Of a DNA stretch of 64,000 nucleotides, positions 9,757 to 19,724 are shown one piece after another. How positions within the stretch are numbered: position 1 is the stretch's first letter; every line of letters begins with the position of its first letter. The notes under the pieces were generated by a model that ran no database searches, was not told the origin of the DNA, and saw only the letters and a program-made list of their open reading frames with translations. A program made the translations under genes and the position numbers. Origin of the DNA: Rhodococcus triatomae (GTDB lineage Bacteria; Actinomycetota; Actinomycetes; Mycobacteriales; Mycobacteriaceae); assembly GCF_014217785.1 (NCBI RefSeq), contig NZ_CP048814.1, positions 434,001-498,000 on the forward strand, written 5' to 3'.

Positions 9757-11133
9757 TCAGCAGATCTGCGAATTCTTCCACCTCTCGATCTCACGCCCCA
9801 TCTCGGTCGCCGGCGGCTCGTGATAGAGCCACTCCGAGGCGAGGGTGTGCCAGTTCGCCGTCGCCTCCAACTGCCCGAGGACACCGAGCGTGAACAGGAC
9901 GGTACGGCGGGAGAAGACGTGCTCGGGCGGCAACAGCTGATGACGCATTTCCTGATGCTGAGCCATCCGTGGATCGACGGCGAGAAACAGCGCGCTGGTG
10001 GACATTTCGGTGGTGATGGTCATCGGCTCGTCCACCAGATGCCAGCCTTCCACGGCCAGCACGTAATCCATGCAATCGCTCGGGGAAACCCCCGCGTCGG
10101 GATCGACGATGCCTCGACGAACCCACATGTCGAAGATGTCCTGTGCCCGACCCTCCCCCGCGGCCCTGATCACCGATCGCTCGAGCTCCACATCGACCGG
10201 GTCGATGCGGTTGAACAAGCCGAAATCGACGAATCCGAGCGTACCGTCCCGGCCGAGCAAAATGTTGCCGCGGTGCGGGTCACCGCAATACTCGTTGTCC
10301 GCGAACAGCGCGCTGATGTAGAAGCGATAGATGAGTTCGCCGATCCGATCACGGTCGGCCCCGGGCAGTTCCCGCATCCGGTCGAACTGCTCGCCGTCGA
10401 ACAGTTCGGTGACCAGGACGTGCCGACCACAGAACTCGGCGACAATTCCGGGAACGATGATGAACGGGTGGCCGCGAAAACGCGACGACACTCGGTGCTG
10501 AGTCGCGGCCTCGCGCTCGTAGTCGAGCTCTCTACCCAGGTTCTCGACGATCTCCCCGATGACCGATTGATCCGCAGCGCTGGGCAAGACATTCTTCAAG
10601 AACCGGCTGAAGAACATCAGATTCCGCATATCCGCCGCGACAGCCTCGTCGACACCGGGATACTTCACCTTCACCGCGACCCGGCGGCCGTCGTGCAACC
10701 GAGCTCGATACACCTGGCCGATGGAGGCCGCGGCGATCGGGGTCTCGTCGAATTCCGCGAACACTCGCGCCATCGGACCGAGGTCGGTTTCGATCACCGT
10801 CCGCATCTGCGCGAACGCGACCGTCGGCGCGCGATCACAGAGTTCGACGAGCTTGCCCCTGAACAGGTCCCGATGCGCCTCGGGTACCAGATCCAGATCT
10901 ACCGCCGACAACATCTGGCCCAGCTTCATCGCCGCGCCCTTCATCTCTCCCAGAACGGTGACGAGTTGCTGCGCCGCAACCATCGTCGATCGTTCGGTCA
11001 ATCGTCGACGGACCTCCTCCGTGCGACCGAGGACCGACAGCTTCGTCGCCATACCGCGCGTGACCTGCCCCGCAACCAGACCGCCGACTCGTGCACCTCT
11101 GGCGAATCGACCCTTCGGTACACGAGCCCCCAT
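9757..11133 (-). CDS. ABC1/AarF (UbiB/ADCK) family protein kinase-like protein
   Basis: 458 residues from ATG 11133 (MGARVPKGRF, with GGGAGG upstream); the open frame extends 40 codons further but that part looks untranslated. Family hallmarks are present: the KxGQ motif in KLGQMLSAVDLDLVP, the Lys-bearing VAVKVKYPGVDEAV, EYCGDPHRGNILLG (catalytic loop with Asp/Asn) and LGFVDFGLF (DFG metal motif). UbiB-type ATPases support isoprenoid-quinone synthesis or lipid handling; in actinobacteria, which make menaquinone, the exact role is unsettled. It precedes a TetR gene and is followed upstream by a PucR-type regulator on the same strand, 139 bases away. Confidence 0.88.
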   Translation of the reverse strand: MGARVPKGRFARGARVGGLVAGQVTRGMATKLSVLGRTEEVRRRLTERSTMVAAQQLVTVLGEMKGAAMKLGQMLSAVDLDLVPEAHRDLFRGKLVELCDRAPTVAFAQMRTVIETDLGPMARVFAEFDETPIAAASIGQVYRARLHDGRRVAVKVKYPGVDEAVAADMRNLMFFSRFLKNVLPSAADQSVIGEIVENLGRELDYEREAATQHRVSSRFRGHPFIIVPGIVAEFCGRHVLVTELFDGEQFDRMRELPGADRDRIGELIYRFYISALFADNEYCGDPHRGNILLGRDGTLGFVDFGLFNRIDPVDVELERSVIRAAGEGRAQDIFDMWVRRGIVDPDAGVSPSDCMDYVLAVEGWHLVDEPMTITTEMSTSALFLAVDPRMAQHQEMRHQLLPPEHVFSRRTVLFTLGVLGQLEATANWHTLASEWLYHEPPATEMGREIERWKNSQIC

Positions 11134-11272
11134 CGTTCGAACCTCCCTCACGAGCCGATCGGAACTGCATGTTGCGCGACTCCGGACAACCGAGCTGCAC
11201 ATCGCCGTCTTCCACGAGCGTAGACATCGAATCCGCGGCGGCCAACCGTGCATCCGCAGGACACGTGGGCGA

Positions 11273-12535
11273 TCAGGCCCTTCTCCTGCCGGCTCGTCGA
11301 ACGGGCCGCGTGCCCGCCTCGCGCCGAACGGCCGATGCCGGTGACGCCTGGTGACTGCGTGCGATGATCGCCGAACGCAATTGCCACATACCCGAGGACT
11401 GCGCGGGGTCGAGTCCGGTGAGTGCGGCGATACGACGAAGTCGGTAGTCCACGGTATTGGTGTGGATGTACATCAGCCGGGCGGTGCGTTGGCGATTCAT
11501 GTTGTTGGAGATATGAATCCGCAGAGTCTCGTACAGTTCCGGATGGCCGTCCAGCGGCGCCAGGAGTTCGCCGAGCCGGTTGCGGGCCGGGCCCGGCCGA
11601 GTGAGCTGGTACTCCAGGGCCAGTTCGTCGAATCGGTAGAGCTTCGGCGTGCACTCGAGCCGTTCGACCATGTCGAGCAATTCGTGGGCGCGTCGGGCTG
11701 CGGCGGAGAGGTCGACGGTCGCCGCGACGACCAGTGCGGCCGTGATCTCGACACGAGCTGCGGCCGAGAGGGATTCGATGAGCGCATCGAGTTCGGTGTC
11801 GTCCATCAGGTCGGTCGGCACGAGAACGGTTCCGCCGTCGACCGACAGCAGCGAGAGGACCCATTCGCCACAGTGGTGAGCCAGCGCCGCCTGCACGCGG
11901 CGCAGTTTGCGCCGCGCCACGACGGAGCCGTCGAGACGCTCGTGATGTTCGTCGGGGTGGGACGGGATCGACAGCGCCAGTACCGAATACTCGTCGGCAA
12001 CGGAGATTCCGCACTCGCGGGCCATCGTCGATGTCGATCGACCGGCCAGGAGGGCGGTGGGGAGGGTGTGCACCGCCGTGTGGTGTTCTCCGGCGACCTC
12101 ACGCTGTTCTTTCAGGTAGGAACGGGTCACGGTGGTACACATCAGATCCGAGACCGACAGAATCGTCCGGAATCCGTCGATCATGGTTTGGCGGTCGTGG
12201 GACGTAGCCGGTGCATAGACCAGGTCCATGCTCACCCGCACTCCCTCGTGGAAGGCGCGCAGGATCGGATCGATCGGCACCCCTTCGTGCGCCCACCCGG
12301 CCGCAGCGATCGAGAGCCGGTTCAGCTTGTCGGTCACGTCACGACCGTCGATGACACCGCCCACGATCTCCAGGCACATCCGGGTCACCGCGGTGACATC
12401 ACCGGCGATCGCGTCACCCGGCAGGGTTCGGCAGGTCGCCACGTTCGCGACGAAATGCTCGACCAGTTGGTTGGTCAGGTTTCCCACGTCGCGCAGTGGG
12501 CTCCACATCGGTGCCTGTTCGAGCTGGATCGTCAT
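11273..12535 (-). CDS. PucR/CdaR-type transcriptional regulator
   Basis: 420 residues from ATG 12535 (MTIQLEQAPM), preceded by TGGGAG; the frame stays open upstream without support. The C-terminal 60 residues form the PucR helix-turn-helix: ETLRIHISNNMNRQRTA then YIHTNTVDYRLRRIAALTGLD. The middle is a GGDEF-like/CdaR-type domain and the N-terminal half is helical. Such regulators respond to purine, amino-acid or diacid metabolites, usually controlling an adjacent catabolic gene; none is obvious here. A nested palindrome about 170 bases upstream (12706-12738) could be its own operator or part of its promoter region. Confidence 0.85.
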   Translation of the reverse strand: MTIQLEQAPMWSPLRDVGNLTNQLVEHFVANVATCRTLPGDAIAGDVTAVTRMCLEIVGGVIDGRDVTDKLNRLSIAAAGWAHEGVPIDPILRAFHEGVRVSMDLVYAPATSHDRQTMIDGFRTILSVSDLMCTTVTRSYLKEQREVAGEHHTAVHTLPTALLAGRSTSTMARECGISVADEYSVLALSIPSHPDEHHERLDGSVVARRKLRRVQAALAHHCGEWVLSLLSVDGGTVLVPTDLMDDTELDALIESLSAAARVEITAALVVAATVDLSAAARRAHELLDMVERLECTPKLYRFDELALEYQLTRPGPARNRLGELLAPLDGHPELYETLRIHISNNMNRQRTARLMYIHTNTVDYRLRRIAALTGLDPAQSSGMWQLRSAIIARSHQASPASAVRREAGTRPVRRAGRRRA

Positions 12536-12705
12536 CGTCGACTCCCATCGGGTGTGTCGCCCGCAACGCCGAGCAGGTGTCGTGGCGACGGTTCCTTCTT
12601 CCGCTGCGCGAAACGGGAAGGCCAGTGTTCGACGCTGTCGCGGCAATACACTCGCCACCTTCGGTGCGATGGCTCACACTGCGAAGTGTTCGCGTGGCCA
12701 TCACT

Positions 12706-12738
12706 GTAGAGTGAGCGACTGCTCACCTTCTACTCTAC
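12706..12738. promoter_or_regulatory. Nested inverted repeats upstream of the PucR-type gene; rest of 12536-12874 shows no gene
   Basis: GTGAGC-gact-GCTCAC (12711-12726) is a perfect 6+6 palindrome and sits inside GTAGAGT (12706-12712) / ACTCTAC (12732-12738). This is the only structured element in the 339-base stretch between the PucR start and the sigma-like gene. Position 170 bases upstream of the PucR start and 137 bases beyond the sigma-like stop fits an operator or a terminator; no T-run follows, so operator is favoured. Confidence 0.55.
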
Positions 12739-12874
12739 TTTCCGCCGCTGTTTCCGACCCGATTCCAGCGCTGTGAACTGCGGCAACGTCGATGGAGGCC
12801 GATCGACGCGGTGGTTCGCTCACCCGCGATGATGAGAACCGCTCACTATTCGGACCCTCGCCGCGGCACCACCC

Positions 12875-13297
12875 TCACAGGGTGCGCATGGCCTCGTGCT
12901 GGATGCACAGCACCTTCCCCACCGGGAGTCCGAGTACGGCTGCGGTGTCACGAACGGACAACCCGTCGATCACCCGCAGGGTGATGACCTCCCGGGAATC
13001 GGGATCGAGCCTGCCCAGCGGGCCCGCCACCCTCCCCTGCGGCACATCCTCGATCTCGGCGAGAGATCGACCGAGGACGCGGTACACCTCCCGCACCACG
13101 TGCCGGTGTTCGGCGATTCTCGGCAGCTCACGGACTACGTCCAGGCACACCTGGTGCGCGGCACGGTCGGCGGCGCGGGCTCGGCAGTAGCGGACCACGT
13201 GGGGCCACAGAATGGCTATCCCCTCCTCCACGGATTGCCTCCTACCGTCGGTGGCAGCCTCGACGGCGGACAGCATTCGCCCCTCGAGAACACTCAT
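12875..13297 (-). CDS. Short, divergent ECF-type sigma factor-like protein
   Basis: 140 residues from ATG 13297 (MSVLEGRMLS); GTG at 13345 would add 16. The C-terminal part is a clear sigma region 4: DPDSREVITLRVIDGLSVRDTAAVLGLPVGKV with trailing recognition helix. The N-terminal part (WPHVVRYCRARAADRAAHQVCLDVVRELP) resembles region 2 of SigD/ShbA-like factors, but the aspartate-rich DDVAQE segment and much of region 2.3-2.4 seem shortened. Typical ECF factors are 170-200 residues, so this may be a degenerate sigma factor or a regulator derived from one. No anti-sigma gene is adjacent. Confidence 0.65.
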   Translation of the reverse strand: MSVLEGRMLSAVEAATDGRRQSVEEGIAILWPHVVRYCRARAADRAAHQVCLDVVRELPRIAEHRHVVREVYRVLGRSLAEIEDVPQGRVAGPLGRLDPDSREVITLRVIDGLSVRDTAAVLGLPVGKVLCIQHEAMRTL

Positions 13298-13457
13298 GTC
13301 ACGACCCCGATCCCCGTGCAGTCGGCTCGACTCGCCTGTCACCACAGATCATTCAACGGACTGCCGGGCAGCACATCGGGGAGAAGACCTATTTCCACCC
13401 CGAATCCGTCGTTCCCACGGATGACTCCCCCCGGTACCGACGGAGGAGGAACGCTCG

Positions 13458-14384
13458 TCAGGATTCGAGGTCGATCCCGGGCAGCCCGGCGAGGTCCGAC
13501 GAGCTCAGAACCGCGTCCAGTGCGACGGGTCGCGTCGGCGGATTCTCGGCAGCCCTCGTCGCGGCGAGCGCGGTGACCAGCGCGGTGGCACGGGATTGTC
13601 CGATACCGCTCGCACGACGGGCCTCGCCGGTACGCCGGTTCATTGCGACAATCTCCCAGTTGCTGCTCCCGAACGCGGGAGTGCGCCGAACGAGCCCACC
13701 CAATCGCGGTGCGTGGCCGACCAATTCGAGGGCATAGGTGGCAACCGGACTGGTCAGTGCCAGCCAGCTCCGCACGCGCAGACCCCGTTCGCCGCCGACG
13801 AGTGCCTGGTCAGGGAAATCTGCGCGCAGGTAACGGCGGCGGCCACGGGGTCCGTCGAAGTGGCGATGCTCGCGGAAGTTGTCCACGGGACCGTCACCGG
13901 CGGTGTCCGCGATCGGGGCTCCGAGCAGCCCGGCTGTCCACTCCACCGCCTGTGCCCCGTGCTTCTCCCCGGAGCCGAGGGTGACCGCCACGTCCACCTC
14001 GTCGGCGGCGCGGGAGTCGAGCTCGGCGAGGAGCACGGTGCTCACCCCCGGCGCGATCCCGGCACCCAGCACGATCGGAGCTTTCGGCGATCTGGACGCG
14101 AGTGCTGCCAGGTAGGAGCCGGTGGCGCTGATGTCCACCAACACCGCGTTCCCGGCCACCTCACCGAGCGAGGTGTTCTCCACCCCCGAGGCGTTGACGA
14201 TCACGTCGTGCTCGCGCGCCGCCCGGGTCAGTTCCCGGAGATCGCCCGCACCGAGATCGAGGGCGATCCCGCCCGCGGGGGCCCGGCGCCCGGCGGGAGT
14301 CACGTGATGCCCCCGGTCCCGCAGGGTCGAGACGACCGTGGATCCCACGGCACCTCGGGCACCGATCACCAGCACACTGATCAT
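13458..14384 (-). CDS. Saccharopine dehydrogenase-like NAD(P)-binding protein
   Basis: 308 residues. Opens with a Rossmann motif VLVIGARGAVGSTVVSTLRDRGH (residues 4-26), followed by a domain typical of the saccharopine-dehydrogenase NADP-binding family (VNASGVENTSLGEV, VVLGAGIAPGVSTVLLAELDS). The enzyme reaction cannot be assigned; relatives include trans-acting enoyl reductases and uncharacterised oxidoreductases. The ATG lies 7 bases after TACAGT (minus strand, 14397-14392), consistent with a leaderless mRNA. It is downstream of the siderophore-interacting protein gene on the same strand, 42 bases away, but has its own promoter-like site. Confidence 0.75.
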   Translation of the reverse strand: MISVLVIGARGAVGSTVVSTLRDRGHHVTPAGRRAPAGGIALDLGAGDLRELTRAAREHDVIVNASGVENTSLGEVAGNAVLVDISATGSYLAALASRSPKAPIVLGAGIAPGVSTVLLAELDSRAADEVDVAVTLGSGEKHGAQAVEWTAGLLGAPIADTAGDGPVDNFREHRHFDGPRGRRRYLRADFPDQALVGGERGLRVRSWLALTSPVATYALELVGHAPRLGGLVRRTPAFGSSNWEIVAMNRRTGEARRASGIGQSRATALVTALAATRAAENPPTRPVALDAVLSSSDLAGLPGIDLES

Positions 14385-14426
14385 GAACGAAACTGTACGA
14401 GATAAGGCGGCGGTGACGCAGCATGT

Positions 14427-15314
14427 TCACAGGCCGAGCTTCTCCAACTCGGTGACGTAGGCATCCTCGATGTCGTCTCGGTCACGGGAGGTGTCCTGCC
14501 ACATCGCACCGAGACGGGCACGCACATCGTCCGGAAGGCTCTCGTATCGTTCGCGCCAGACCTCGGCGTTCTCCGTCCAGTAGCCGACGACCTTGTACGC
14601 CGTCGAGGCCAACCCGAGTGTGTGGCGCAGGTGGCGCCGCACCCCTCGCGTGGCCTTCGTTTCGCCGGCCACCCAGATGTACCCCGGCCCGTCCGGCAAC
14701 TCGGCCGCTCGCACGATCTCCTCGATCCTCGTGGGGCCGCGTCCGTTGCCGCCGTGCACCCAGTGCAGTTCGACGGCGGAAGGGAGCGCGACATCCAACT
14801 CGTCGTCCGCGGAGGCAACCTCGAGCACGACCCGGGTGCGTACGCCCTCCGGGGTGTTCTCGGCGAGGCGAACGGCCGCGGGCAGACCCGTGGCGTCCGC
14901 GACGAGGAGTTGCCACTGCATGCCCGCGGGGGGCGCATACAGCCCCTTGGGCGTGTTCACCCCCACGACGTCGCCGGGTGTCGCCGCGACGGCCCACGCC
15001 GCGGCGACGCCTCCGTCGTGGACGACGAAGTCGATCGACAGTTCACGCGAGACCTCGTCCCAGGCACGCACCGTGTACGTGCGCATCGGCGCCGCTGCGA
15101 CTCCCTCCGGGTACTCCCAGCCGGCCTCGGTGGGCCGGGGCAGGATCGGCTCACGGTGCTGCTCGTCGGGAAAGAAGATCCGGAGATACTCGTCGCCGAC
15201 GCCGGTGGAGGCGAATCCCTCGAGACCCTCGCCACCGAACACGACTCGGACCATGCCCGGGCCGAGGTGTTCGACCCGCTGGACGACGAGGCGATGGATG
15301 AGATCGACGCTCAT
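14427..15314 (-). CDS. Siderophore-interacting protein (ferric-siderophore reductase, SIP/ViuB type)
   Basis: 295 residues. Siderophore-interacting proteins are cytoplasmic flavin reductases that release iron by reducing ferric siderophores. Present are the FAD-binding barrel with PMRTYTVRAW, the phosphate-binding stretch VGVNTPKGLY, and the C-terminal NAD(P)-like part with YIWVAGETKATRGVRRHLR, a family signature. The start ATG at 15314 overlaps the stop of the upstream solute-binding lipoprotein gene (ATGA at 15314-15311), indicating translational coupling. Expression is probably iron-controlled through the box at 16317-16335. Confidence 0.9.
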   Translation of the reverse strand: MSVDLIHRLVVQRVEHLGPGMVRVVFGGEGLEGFASTGVGDEYLRIFFPDEQHREPILPRPTEAGWEYPEGVAAAPMRTYTVRAWDEVSRELSIDFVVHDGGVAAAWAVAATPGDVVGVNTPKGLYAPPAGMQWQLLVADATGLPAAVRLAENTPEGVRTRVVLEVASADDELDVALPSAVELHWVHGGNGRGPTRIEEIVRAAELPDGPGYIWVAGETKATRGVRRHLRHTLGLASTAYKVVGYWTENAEVWRERYESLPDDVRARLGAMWQDTSRDRDDIEDAYVTELEKLGL

Positions 15315-16273
15315 CCGAGGAGCGCCTGTTCGACGAGAGTCAGGAACGCGTCCTGGCCGCTGGGCGACCCGAAGACGATCTCCGTGTCGAACCCGTGGAT
15401 CTCCTCGTCCTGCACGAATGTCAGCGCTGCCCACAGCGGGTTCTGCCGCAGATTCGCGTCCTCCTCGATCGCGATGGGCTGACCCTGCTGCTGGGCGGTG
15501 AAGACGACGTCGATGTCCGCCAGCCGGTCGAGTTGCTCCGGGCTCAACGGCACGGCGTCCCCGCTGGGCACGCCGTTCTCGTCGGCATTCGTCAGAGGTG
15601 CCATCCGCAGGCCGAGATCGGCGAAGACGAGGCAGGGCACTCCGCGGCACTGTGCGGTGGCCTGGCCCTCGTACCAGGCGATGTCGGCGACGACGGGGTC
15701 GATCCCGGCCTCGTCCAGACGTCCACGGATGTCGGCCACCCGTGCGTCGTAGGCGTCGACCCACTCCTGCCACTGGCTTTCGCGGCCGAGATCCCGGGCC
15801 GCCCGCTCGGCGCTGTCGCGCCAGTCGCTGCCGTCGAAGGCGTTGTAGGTGTACGTCGGCGCGATCTGCTGCAACTGCCCGTCGAGGCCTTCCTCGTAGC
15901 CGAGGCCGTTGAGGATGAAGTCGGGTTCCGCCGCGACCACGGCTTCGAGGTTGTACTCGGGGAAGTTGCCGAAGGTTGTCACCCCGGCGAGCTCTTCCTG
16001 GGGGAAGAACTCGGGGTACGAGGAGTACGTGTCGCGAATCGGCTGCGCGCCTGCGAGGTCGAAGCCGAGCGTGACGAGCAGGTCGACGTCGGTCGTGTAG
16101 AAGCCGAGAGCGGCCTGGGGCTCGGCCGGCATCTCGATCTCGGCGCCCACCGGCGTGGTGACGTCGATCGTCTCGCTTCCCGCCTGGTCACCGTCCTCCT
16201 GAGGACCCGAGCACGAGGCGAGAAGCACACTGACCGCCGCGACGGCGAGTAGGGGCAGAGATTTCGAACGCAT
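15311..16273 (-). CDS. Iron-siderophore ABC transporter substrate-binding lipoprotein
   Basis: 320 residues from ATG 16273 (MRSKSLPLLA). An N-terminal signal ends in a lipobox LLASC, predicting lipid attachment at the outer face of the plasma membrane. The rest is a class III periplasmic-binding fold (FecB/FepB type): TTDVDLLVTLGFDLAGAQPI, EPDFILNG and the C-terminal helix. No permease or ATPase genes are adjacent, so the membrane complex must be encoded elsewhere. It is translationally coupled to the siderophore-interacting protein. An IdeR-like box lies 43 bases upstream of the start. Confidence 0.9.
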   Translation of the reverse strand: MRSKSLPLLAVAAVSVLLASCSGPQEDGDQAGSETIDVTTPVGAEIEMPAEPQAALGFYTTDVDLLVTLGFDLAGAQPIRDTYSSYPEFFPQEELAGVTTFGNFPEYNLEAVVAAEPDFILNGLGYEEGLDGQLQQIAPTYTYNAFDGSDWRDSAERAARDLGRESQWQEWVDAYDARVADIRGRLDEAGIDPVVADIAWYEGQATAQCRGVPCLVFADLGLRMAPLTNADENGVPSGDAVPLSPEQLDRLADIDVVFTAQQQGQPIAIEEDANLRQNPLWAALTFVQDEEIHGFDTEIVFGSPSGQDAFLTLVEQALLG

Positions 16274-16316
16274 AGTTGTGTCTTCCGTTGCCGTAGGGGG
16301 ACGCAGCACCTCACAT

Positions 16317-16335
16317 GGAGGGTTGCCTTACCTAC
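16317..16335 (-). promoter_or_regulatory. Candidate IdeR/DmdR iron box
   Basis: On the minus strand the 19 bases read GTAGGTAAGGCAACCCTCC and match the mycobacterial iron-box consensus TTAGGTTAGGCTAACCTAA at 13 positions, including the central AAGGC-AA core and both TAGG/CCT arms. It is 43 bases upstream of the siderophore-binding lipoprotein start, the expected place for iron-dependent repression. Confidence 0.6.
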
Positions 16336-16349
16336 TATGCCCTGGCCGA

Positions 16350-17159
16350 TTATCGCAAGCCGGACAAAGAATGTCGCAGAGAAGCCAACTTGTCCTGTCC
16401 ACGGTCGTGACCGGAGGCGAACTCCCCGGGCGTGAGACCGATCTCCCGCCGGAACGCCTGCACGAATGCGCTCGGAGTCGCATACCCCACGCGGCGAGCG
16501 ACACCGGAGACACTCTGACCGGCCGCCAGCCACTCGACAGCCCGCCTCATGCGCGCGCGAGTGCGCCACTGCGCGAAGCTCAGACCCGTGTCGGCGCTGA
16601 AGAGACGAGAGAGGTTCCGCGGACTCGAGCCCACGACGCGACCCCACTCGTCGATCGCGCGGTTGTCCGCCGGGTCGGCGAGGATCGCCTCCGCGACGGC
16701 GCGGGTTCGGCCATCCGAGGGGAAGGGCAGGTCCACCGTGGCGATCTCGACCGGCTCGAGGAGGTCGAAAGCGAGTTCCTCGGCATGTATCCGCGAAGCC
16801 GCAGCGAGGACCGGGTTCGCTTCGAGGCGCTCGAGGACTGCCCGCACGACCTCCGGCAGGAAGACGGCCGTCACCGTGGGCGCGACGGCGGTGACCTCGA
16901 CGACGACGAAAGTGCACCGGAAGGCTGTCCCCGCGGCTGCGACCACGCGGTGCCGGACACCGGCAGGAATCCACAGTCCCAACCCGCTCGGGATGGCGAA
17001 GTACCCCTCATCGGTCTCGACCGTGAGCGCACCTTTGCACCCCCACACCAGCTCGTGATACGTCGCATGCGCATGCGGCTCCCACTCGACACGATGGGGC
17101 ACCGTGAATTCGTTCGTGCCGATGCGCCACTCCGAACGATCCGGTCCGCCCTGCGACAT
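16350..17159 (-). CDS. AraC-family regulator (cupin type) next to the siderophore genes
   Basis: 269 residues from ATG 17159 (MSQGGPDRSE), which has AGGGGG at good spacing; a GTG at 17186 with TACCGT 8 bases upstream would add 9 residues. N-terminal cupin segment (HAHATYHELVWGCKGALTVE) and two C-terminal helix-turn-helix motifs (AIDEWGRVVGSSPRNLSRLF; QSVSGVARRVGYATPSAFVQAF). This architecture is common among regulators of siderophore uptake or drug efflux. It lies directly upstream, same strand, of the siderophore-binding lipoprotein gene, with the iron box in between. Confidence 0.87.
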   Translation of the reverse strand: MSQGGPDRSEWRIGTNEFTVPHRVEWEPHAHATYHELVWGCKGALTVETDEGYFAIPSGLGLWIPAGVRHRVVAAAGTAFRCTFVVVEVTAVAPTVTAVFLPEVVRAVLERLEANPVLAAASRIHAEELAFDLLEPVEIATVDLPFPSDGRTRAVAEAILADPADNRAIDEWGRVVGSSPRNLSRLFSADTGLSFAQWRTRARMRRAVEWLAAGQSVSGVARRVGYATPSAFVQAFRREIGLTPGEFASGHDRGQDKLASLRHSLSGLR

Positions 17160-17244
17160 CGGCCGGCCCCCTGTCGCTACTCGCACGAGGGCCGACGGTA
17201 GCAGCCGAATCGTGCCCGAGGCCGGCGCTCCCGGCCCGACGAGC

Positions 17245-17727
17245 CTAGTGAGTCAGCACGACCTTGACGGCGACGACGAGGAGGGCGACGACACCCAGAC
17301 CGATCGCGGCGACGGTGGTTCCGGGCGTGGGTGGCCTGCCCTGGATCCTGCGCACCACCCAGACGATCGAGCAGATGCGCGCCAGCACGGTGATCTCGGC
17401 GAGTATCTGCGCGGTACGCGGCTCCAGCCACCCGATCCACGCCAGCGCCAGGATCGCGCAGGGCAGCGCCGCAGCCGAGAAGATCGGCAACGAATCCCGG
17501 AGTTCGGCGATCCTCCCGGCCCTGCCGAGCTCACGGCCCGTCCGCACCGACTGGGCCACAGCCTCACCGAAGACGTGCGCGATGAACGTCGACAACGAGG
17601 TTCCCGCGACGATCGCGATACCGAGGTACTCGGGCGTGGTCACCAGCGGAACCAGTGCCGCGAGAACCAGGATGTTGCCGTAGACGTACGCGCTGATTCT
17701 GCGGCCGGCCGATTCGGTGTCGACCAC
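17245..17727 (-). CDS. Small integral membrane protein of unknown function
   Basis: 160 residues with about four hydrophobic segments (ISAYVYGNILVLAALVPLV, LGIAIVAGTSLSTFIAHVFG, LPIFSAAALPCAILALAW, VAAIGLGVVALLVVAVKVVL). Starts with GTG at 17727, GGAGGAGGG 3 bases upstream. No recognised motif. It stands alone between the AraC gene and gdhA. Resembles conserved actinobacterial membrane proteins of no known role. Confidence 0.75.
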   Translation of the reverse strand: MVDTESAGRRISAYVYGNILVLAALVPLVTTPEYLGIAIVAGTSLSTFIAHVFGEAVAQSVRTGRELGRAGRIAELRDSLPIFSAAALPCAILALAWIGWLEPRTAQILAEITVLARICSIVWVVRRIQGRPPTPGTTVAAIGLGVVALLVVAVKVVLTH

Positions 17728-17926
17728 GATCCCTCCTCCGCCTCGTCTCGGGTCGGTGTCGACTCTAGATCCACCCCTGGGTCACCGACGACGATTCATC
17801 TCTCCCGAGGCGACGCACCTCGTGCCTGTGTGACGAGCCGCACCGGCGGTGGCCCCGGGCGGTCGCCCGACCAGCGGCTACGGCCACGCAACCACGCCCG
17901 CGTCCCACCCCACCCGCCGACCGGCC

Positions 17927-17946
17927 TATAGTCCCGTTTGTAAACG
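17927..17946 (+). promoter_or_regulatory. Candidate gdhA promoter -10 with overlapping dyad
   Basis: TATAGT at 17927-17932 is a plausible -10 box, 38 bases before the gdhA start. Immediately downstream, CGTTT-GT-AAACG (17935-17946) is a palindrome where transcription would begin, followed by ATTTGTTAAC. A nitrogen regulator could act here; the site does not fit the GlnR consensus closely enough to name it. Confidence 0.45.
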
Positions 17947-17955
17947 ATTTGTTAA

Positions 17956-19320
<1,365 letters not shown>

Positions 19321-19350
19321 CGGCGGCTCGACACGACGGCCTCTCGACAC

Positions 19351-19392
19351 GACGGAAGGGCTGGGAAGCTGTTGCTTCCCAGCCCTTCCGTC
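19351..19392 (+). terminator. Strong terminator hairpin after gdhA
   Basis: A perfect 19-bp stem (GACGGAAGGGCTGGGAAGC, 19351-19369, with its complement at 19374-19392) around the loop TGTT. It lies 30 bases after the gdhA stop and 26 bases from the convergent small gene, so it can stop transcription from both sides; there is no long T-run. Confidence 0.85.
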
Positions 19393-19418
19393 TCGGTGCG
19401 TGTTCTCGTGCCGGTCGG

Positions 19419-19694
19419 TCAGTCGCGTGGAGCCGACGTGCCGGGACCGTCCTCGTCGATCTCCACCTCGGTGACCTCGACGTCGACGTCGACGATCTCG
19501 CCCTCCTGCTCGTCCTCGCGAGCCCGCTTCGCGGCCTCGCGCATCTCGATGCCGTCGGACACCCAGTCCCCGATCTCGCGGGTGACATCACGGACTGCGC
19601 CGGCGATGATCGTCGCGATCTGACCGACGTGCGTCGCCGCCGACTCGGTCAACTCCTGGACGGTGTCCTTGCGTCGTTCGAACTTCCCCACCAT
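19419..19694 (-). CDS. Conserved small hypothetical protein with acidic tail
   Basis: 91 residues; ATG at 19694 with GAGAGG upstream. The first 55 residues are amphipathic helices (RRKDTVQELTESAATHVGQIATIIAGAVRDVTREIGDWV), the last 30 are strongly acidic. It shares strand with the desaturase gene, whose stop is 30 bases upstream, so it may be the last gene of the reductase-desaturase unit. No function recognised. Confidence 0.7.
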   Translation of the reverse strand: MVGKFERRKDTVQELTESAATHVGQIATIIAGAVRDVTREIGDWVSDGIEMREAAKRAREDEQEGEIVDVDVEVTEVEIDEDGPGTSAPRD

Positions 19695-19724
19695 GGTCGA
19701 ACACCTCTCAGGATCGAACGGCTC

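Noticed and set aside
12536..12874. Small genes between PucR and sigma-like genes
   Set aside because: Frames of 60-180 codons here overlap each other and the PucR start, lack ribosome sites and show no recognisable domain.
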